DNA of 9,498 nucleotides from contig JAUWDP010000028.1 of NCBI GenBank assembly GCA_030608725.1, forward strand, positions 1 to 9,498. The letters are read 5' to 3'. Both the position numbers and the translations under genes were made by a program. The stretch comes from Candidatus Bathyarchaeota archaeon (lineage in GTDB: Archaea; Thermoproteota; Bathyarchaeia; TCS64). Below, piece by piece: positions 6,033-9,498 of this stretch (position 1 is its first letter; every line of letters begins with the position of its first letter). The notes beneath the pieces were generated by a model that was given only the letters and a program-made list of their open reading frames with translations, made no database searches and was not told the origin of the DNA.

Positions 6033-6044
6033 ATTAAAGGTCTG
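6033..6044 (-). promoter_or_regulatory. BRE/TATA promoter of the Gfo-DUF362 operon
   Basis: On the minus strand this reads CAGACCTTTAAT, first base 36 bases upstream of the ATG at 6008, in the 47-base gap after the coiled-coil gene. The deacetylase box at 8779-8790 has the same spacing and the same TTTAAT core. Confidence 0.55.
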
Positions 6045-6055
6045 CCGTTTACAGC

Positions 6056-7627
6056 CTAGGGCTGGGTGATCTCCCCCAGCCTCTCCACGAGGCCTACCTG
6101 GAGGCGGATGTACTCCCCGTCGTCGATCCACCCCTCGCGCCTCATCTCCACGAGCCCCGCCATGATTCTGTCCATCGCCCCCCGGCTCCTGAAGACGTTG
6201 AGCCCCTCCTCACTCCCCTGATAGGCATCTGAGACCTCCCCTTTCCTGCCCAGGGACTTCGCCGCCTTCTCCAGGTGCCTGTCCAGGAAAAGCCCCCGGG
6301 GCTTGATGAGGGTGTTCATCTTCCCCTCCAGGTTCTCAGCCAGCATCCTCCTCAGCCTGTTGAAGATGCCCTGGGCCTCTCCCACAACGACGGGGGGATG
6401 GAAGTCGAACCTGCTCTCGCCGAACCTGAAGACGTAGAAGGGGACGTGGACCTCGGCCTCCTCGGTGTCCAGATTAACCTGAACCCTTAACAGTGACTCC
6501 ATCCGCCCCCTCTTCTTCTTGATGAGCGAGTCCATCATCCTTGAGACGACGTTGGCCTCTCGCTCTATCTCAGCGCGTAGGTCAAGCCAAACTTTGACTT
6601 CCTTCTTGACCCTGGACTTTTCCTCTTTGATCGCCTTCTCTTCATCGTGGAGTTCGGAAGCCACATCGTCCTTGACCTCTTTAACCTCCACTCTGTGATC
6701 AGTCTCGAGCTCTTTGATTGCATCCTCCATCTCCCTGAGCTTCACCATAAGCTCTGCTAAGGTCTCCTTATACTCCCTTACGGCTTTAGAGTTCCCCTCC
6801 CTCCTCAGCCTCCCCAACCGGTTTTGCATCCGGGTGAGTCGCCTCCTCCGCTTCGTCTTCTTCTCCCGGAGGGGCCCCACCTTCTTCCCGAAGGAAGCCG
6901 TCATCTTATCTAGGTCCTTCTTGAGGGCCCTCTCCAGCCTGGCCCTCTTCCTGTTCACCAGAGTCTCAAGCTTCGCCACAGTCTTGGCGCTAGAGTCCCG
7001 GACGTTCTCTACTTCCTCATCCAAGACCTTCATGACGACGTTCAAGGCTTTCCCTAACCTTGTCTTGGCTTTGGATAGAGTCCTCACGTCCCTATCGATA
7101 TCCTTCCCGATGGAGTCCAGTTGGCTGAAAATGGTCCTGACATCCCTGGATTTTAGCGCGGGCTGGAAGACTTTGGAGCCGTTGTACTCCTTGAACTCCT
7201 GTGCGATCTGGAGGAGGGCCTCCACCTCCTCAGGCTTCCCGGGTTTCGAGACCAGCCCCCTGATGGCGAGGGTCTCCCATTCCCGAAAGCTCTTGTAGGT
7301 CTCACGCCCGTCTTTCAGTATCTTCAGGAAGGCTTGAGGGTACTCAACTACTGCATCGAGCCTTTTCTGGAAGCCGTCAACGTCAGGGACCTGGTTGTAT
7401 CTAAACTTCATTTCGTTGAGACCAAGCATGTCAACTATGACTAACGCGCTGTTCCAGCGTCGGACTTGGAAGGGATAGTAGACGAAGGAGGTGGCTGAGA
7501 GCGTGTCGGACCCTCTCCGGGCGTCTGCCAGGATATATAGGGATGCAAGCTCTAGCTCACTTGTGAAGGGGCGTTCTCTGTTCCCGTCAACAGTAGCATA
7601 AGGGATCGTCTTCCTGGGCAGGCTCAA
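6056..7627 (-). CDS. Unrecognised coiled-coil protein, 523 residues
   Basis: I do not recognise the family. Residues 1-170 look globular, with an ordered start (PYATVDGNRERPFTSELELA) and a hydrophobic strand SALVIVDMLGL near 60-70. Residues about 175-380 are highly charged, rich in K, R and E with heptad-like hydrophobic spacing and short basic runs such as KTKRRRRLTR near 257-266, and predict long antiparallel helices. Residues about 380-455 return to beta-type sequence (VHVPFYVFRFG, DFHPPVVVG) and then helices to the end. No signal peptide, membrane segment, Walker A or zinc motif is seen, so it is probably cytoplasmic and structural or an adaptor. TTG at 7627 is the only start after an in-frame TAA, with AAGGA just upstream. 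It is flanked by the deacetylase and oxidoreductase genes on the same strand. Confidence 0.8.
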   Translation of the reverse strand: MSLPRKTIPYATVDGNRERPFTSELELASLYILADARRGSDTLSATSFVYYPFQVRRWNSALVIVDMLGLNEMKFRYNQVPDVDGFQKRLDAVVEYPQAFLKILKDGRETYKSFREWETLAIRGLVSKPGKPEEVEALLQIAQEFKEYNGSKVFQPALKSRDVRTIFSQLDSIGKDIDRDVRTLSKAKTRLGKALNVVMKVLDEEVENVRDSSAKTVAKLETLVNRKRARLERALKKDLDKMTASFGKKVGPLREKKTKRRRRLTRMQNRLGRLRREGNSKAVREYKETLAELMVKLREMEDAIKELETDHRVEVKEVKDDVASELHDEEKAIKEEKSRVKKEVKVWLDLRAEIEREANVVSRMMDSLIKKKRGRMESLLRVQVNLDTEEAEVHVPFYVFRFGESRFDFHPPVVVGEAQGIFNRLRRMLAENLEGKMNTLIKPRGLFLDRHLEKAAKSLGRKGEVSDAYQGSEEGLNVFRSRGAMDRIMAGLVEMRREGWIDDGEYIRLQVGLVERLGEITQP

Positions 7628-7642
7628 AGTTTTTCCTTAAGC

Positions 7643-7672
7643 CTATATCAGTTGTCCTGTTAATAAATTTAG
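7643..7672 (-). promoter_or_regulatory. Candidate promoter of the coiled-coil gene
   Basis: Two minus-strand AT-rich boxes lie in the 59-base gap: AAATTTATTAAC (about 7659-7670) and CAACTGATATAGG (about 7642-7654). The first would give a leader of roughly 12 bases that contains the AAGGA ahead of TTG 7627. The second is rather close to the start. Confidence 0.35.
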
Positions 7673-7686
7673 GAGAAGATGTGTTC

Positions 7687-8754
7687 TCAGCCGAATCTCC
7701 AGTGATCAGCTAGTTTTGACTTAAGCTCACTGATAACCTCCTCGGTCTCTCTAAACACATTATCAGAAGCTATAGGAGGCGAAGCATACTCAATTAGGGG
7801 GACATCAAGCCCCGCGACTCCGGATAAGAGCGCTAGCCAACCTTGGGCTAGGGTACGCTGATTATAGCCGCTGCAGCAGAGGTCCACAACGCCACATCCA
7901 ACATCAGAAGCCGCACCCGCGACGGCCTCACCAATCTGGTGCAGCCCCTTGAACGAGATGTCCAGTGAGCCGAGGCCGTCCAAGAAGTGGGGGTCCGAGC
8001 CCCCGTTCCTGATGATGGCCTGAGGCCTGAACTCCCGTGCCAGTGGTAGGAACACCTCCTCAAGCACCAGGGCCATGCACCCGTCGTCCGCCCCGGGGGG
8101 AAGGGGCACGTTGACCGTGGAGCCCTCCCCGGGTCCGCTCCCCATCTGGTCGATGAAGCCCGTGCCGGGGTAGAGGGTGCGGGGGTCCTGGTGGACCGAG
8201 ATGAATAGGACGTGGGGCTCCTCGTAGAAGACGTCCATGGTGCCGTTCCCGGCGTGGACGTCCGTGTCGAATATCAGCACCCTATCCATGCCGTGGCGCT
8301 CAAGCAGGGCGCGCGCGCAGACGGCGACGTCGTTGAAGACACAGAAGCCCCCGCCGTAGGCCGCTCCCGCGTGGTGGAACCCGCCCCCTACGCCCTCCGC
8401 GACTCCCACGGTGCCCTCCGCCACGAGCTCCGCCGCCCTCAGCGAGGAGCCCACAATGGCGAGAGCGCCCTCAACGATTGAGGGGTTCAGGGGGGTGTCC
8501 CCGGTGAGGGATTCGTGGGCCTCCGCCCGATCCCGCACGTCCTCCACGTACTCTCGGGAGTGTGCAAGGAGCAGATCACGTTCCGTTGCAGCCTCCGGTT
8601 CGACCAGCCTGATCCTCGGGTCCTCCAGTAACCCCCTCTCCTCGATGAGGGACATGAAGCTCTTGAACCTGTCTGACCTGAAGGGGTGCCCCCACCCGAA
8701 GTCGTATTTGACCGAGTCCTCGTGGTAGACCAGTGCGAGGGGCTCCGGGTTCAT
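7687..8754 (-). CDS. Histone deacetylase / AcuC-family deacetylase
   Basis: About 355 residues of the arginase-fold HDAC family, zinc enzymes that remove acetyl groups from lysine side chains, polyamines or small amides. Landmarks: WGHPFRSDRF near 21-30, the catalytic His pair in GGGFHHAG (H127, H128), GGFCVFNDVAV, the metal ligands in DTDVHAGNG (D165, H167) and NGGSDPH (D254), and the transition-state tyrosine in CSGYN (Y297). All catalytic residues are present. Differences from the common pattern are GGGFHHAG in place of RPPGHHA and an alanine where DxHHGNG usually has its second His. The start is ATG 8754, with GTG 8757 directly before it. CAACTCTTTAAT 36 bases upstream implies a leaderless message. 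An archaeal protein deacetylase is likely, but the substrate is open. Confidence 0.93.
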   Translation of the reverse strand: MNPEPLALVYHEDSVKYDFGWGHPFRSDRFKSFMSLIEERGLLEDPRIRLVEPEAATERDLLLAHSREYVEDVRDRAEAHESLTGDTPLNPSIVEGALAIVGSSLRAAELVAEGTVGVAEGVGGGFHHAGAAYGGGFCVFNDVAVCARALLERHGMDRVLIFDTDVHAGNGTMDVFYEEPHVLFISVHQDPRTLYPGTGFIDQMGSGPGEGSTVNVPLPPGADDGCMALVLEEVFLPLAREFRPQAIIRNGGSDPHFLDGLGSLDISFKGLHQIGEAVAGAASDVGCGVVDLCCSGYNQRTLAQGWLALLSGVAGLDVPLIEYASPPIASDNVFRETEEVISELKSKLADHWRFG

Positions 8755-9090
8755 CACATCTCAGTTATCACGGAATCCATTAAAGAGTTGAGCGTTAGCA
8801 AGGGGAAACGGCGATGCTGGTTCAACGTGGAGAGCAGATTTTACAGGAATATCGTTAAAAACGGGATTTCACAAGCTATCGTTAACTAAAATTAACAAAT
8901 AGGAAAGAGCGTGATTAAACATGTACCTGCCTCTTTTAGTATTTAAATCAAGAAGATTACCTGATATGTAGTTCTGATTCATACACCGGTGCGCGCGCGC
9001 ATGCGTTGATCAAGTCGTTGGTCTCCATGCAAGTATCTTATGCTTACCATGTACGTGCTTTCCATTCCTCTCTGAGGAGGCTGCGTGCGC
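8755..9090. other. Gap between GNAT and deacetylase genes
   Basis: About 335 bases with no gene I can support. It holds the deacetylase promoter, two copies of TATCGTTAA (8850-8858 and 8877-8885), an 18-base alternating purine-pyrimidine tract (8989-9006) and the distal 15-base repeat of the GNAT insertion (9061-9075). Leftward reading frames here are short. Confidence 0.55.
8779..8790 (-). promoter_or_regulatory. BRE/TATA promoter of the deacetylase gene
   Basis: The minus strand reads CAACTCTTTAAT, first base 36 bases before the ATG at 8754. It shares CAACTCTTT exactly with the flavoprotein promoter (2991-2999) and TTTAAT with the Gfo promoter. Confidence 0.6.
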
Positions 9091-9254
9091 TTAGAGTTCT
9101 GGGCTTGCTTCATGGGTCTTTTTGAACCCGTTTTCGTCGAATGGTTTCCCTGTCCTCTTCTGGTAGAGGGCTCTCGACCAGGGGCCTGAAGGATGTTCAT
9201 CTGTATAGTATTTGTGTGAGGGCGTCTGGGCCTGGTTGCTCCATTCCTCTCTGA
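9061..9254. repeat. 15-base direct repeats bounding a 164-base segment
   Basis: TCCATTCCTCTCTGA occurs at 9061-9075 and 9240-9254. The unit is 179 bases. Joining the two copies would end the GNAT protein as REEWKARTW followed by TAA. The segment contains an imperfect hairpin (9160-9181, arms CTGGT/ACCAG on either strand). No clear terminal inverted repeats are seen. Confidence 0.65.
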
Positions 9255-9498
9255 CTATGCTGAACAGCGAAGAGTCTCCCCAGGCTCCCATGTGGAACCG
9301 GTTTTTTCTGATTACGCCCTCGGAGGTGAATCCATTCTTCTCCAGAACTCTACGTACAGCCGTGTTCTCGATGGAGGCTACCGCTTGCACTCTCTGGATG
9401 TCCTGGTTAAGGAAGAGGTGGTCGACGACGAGTTTCACGGCCTCGGATCCGTAGCCGTTTCCTCGTTCCTCTGAGATTATGTAGAGCTTGATCTCTTG
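9091..9498 (-). CDS. RimJ/RimL-like GNAT acetyltransferase, N-terminus missing
   Basis: The last 135 residues of a GNAT protein whose start lies beyond the right edge. Seen from the edge: strand 4 EIKLYIISEERGNGYGSEAVKLVVDHLF with the acetyl-CoA motif (ERGNGYGSEA), then VQAVASIENTAVRRVLEKNGFTSEGVIRKNRF (motif B) and the closing GDSSLFSIVREEW. Ribosomal-protein-type relatives use acetyl-CoA to acetylate N-termini or small amines. The family normally ends a few residues after this REEW; here a 49-residue polar tail (starting SNQAQTPSHKYY) follows, encoded by a segment flanked by 15-base direct repeats. The domain is complete except for its missing N-terminal half. The specific substrate is unknown. 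Confidence 0.9.
   Translation of the reverse strand, partial: QEIKLYIISEERGNGYGSEAVKLVVDHLFLNQDIQRVQAVASIENTAVRRVLEKNGFTSEGVIRKNRFHMGAWGDSSLFSIVREEWSNQAQTPSHKYYTDEHPSGPWSRALYQKRTGKPFDENGFKKTHEASPEL

Noticed and set aside
6009..6131. Upstream extension of the Gfo oxidoreductase to 6131
   Set aside because: It would overlap the coiled-coil gene, and the added residues precede the canonical MLRLGIVGCG start with no family match.
8979..9200. A 73-residue leftward frame overlapping the GNAT tail
   Set aside because: It lies in another frame of the GNAT coding region and its insertion, and shows no domain or ribosome site.

Overview
The window looks archaeal. The clearest marker is the N-terminal part of an archaeal/eukaryotic-type glycyl-tRNA synthetase at the left edge. 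Several genes have a BRE/TATA-like box 24-40 bases upstream of the start codon, and most lack a clear Shine-Dalgarno, which suggests leaderless mRNAs. Arginine is mostly AGG/AGA, and TTG and GTG starts occur. The lineage cannot be fixed from this sequence; an uncultured archaeon of the Bathyarchaeia/TACK or Asgard type is a guess.

Layout. (1) 1-384, minus: start of glyS, continuing off the left edge. (2) 385-1011: AT-rich gap with a C-tract hairpin, small dyads, a 57-base-period tandem repeat and a degenerate inverted copy of it. (3) 1012-2327, minus: a small SnoaL/DUF4440-like protein and a metallo-beta-lactamase-fold hydrolase with an inserted four-cysteine zinc ribbon. (4) 2449-3727, plus: a GNAT acetyltransferase and an Isf-type iron-sulfur flavoprotein, each behind a copy of the same roughly 30-base promoter element. 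(5) 3728-4119: convergent gap with a third, orphan copy of that element, a possible very small membrane peptide and a stem-loop. (6) 4120-6008, minus: a translationally coupled pair, a Gfo/Idh/MocA-type oxidoreductase followed by a DUF362 protein. (7) 6056-7627, minus: a 523-residue coiled-coil protein I cannot name. (8) 7687-8754, minus: an HDAC/AcuC-family deacetylase. (9) 8755-9090: gap with an alternating purine-pyrimidine tract. (10) 9091-9498, minus: a RimJ/RimL-like GNAT running off the right edge, whose C-terminus seems to have been replaced by a 179-base insertion bounded by 15-base direct repeats.

How the genes fit together. Most look like separately promoted housekeeping or accessory genes. 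The only convincing operon is the Gfo oxidoreductase plus DUF362 pair, where the stop of one overlaps or abuts the start of the next. Two GNAT acetyltransferases and one HDAC-family deacetylase in under 7 kb make a loose acylation theme, but nothing links them mechanistically. I see no CRISPR array, complete insertion sequence, rRNA or tRNA. The most unusual items are the shared promoter element with its orphan copy, the insertion at the end of the right-hand GNAT, the zinc-ribbon MBL, the unknown coiled-coil protein and the tandem/inverted repeat block.
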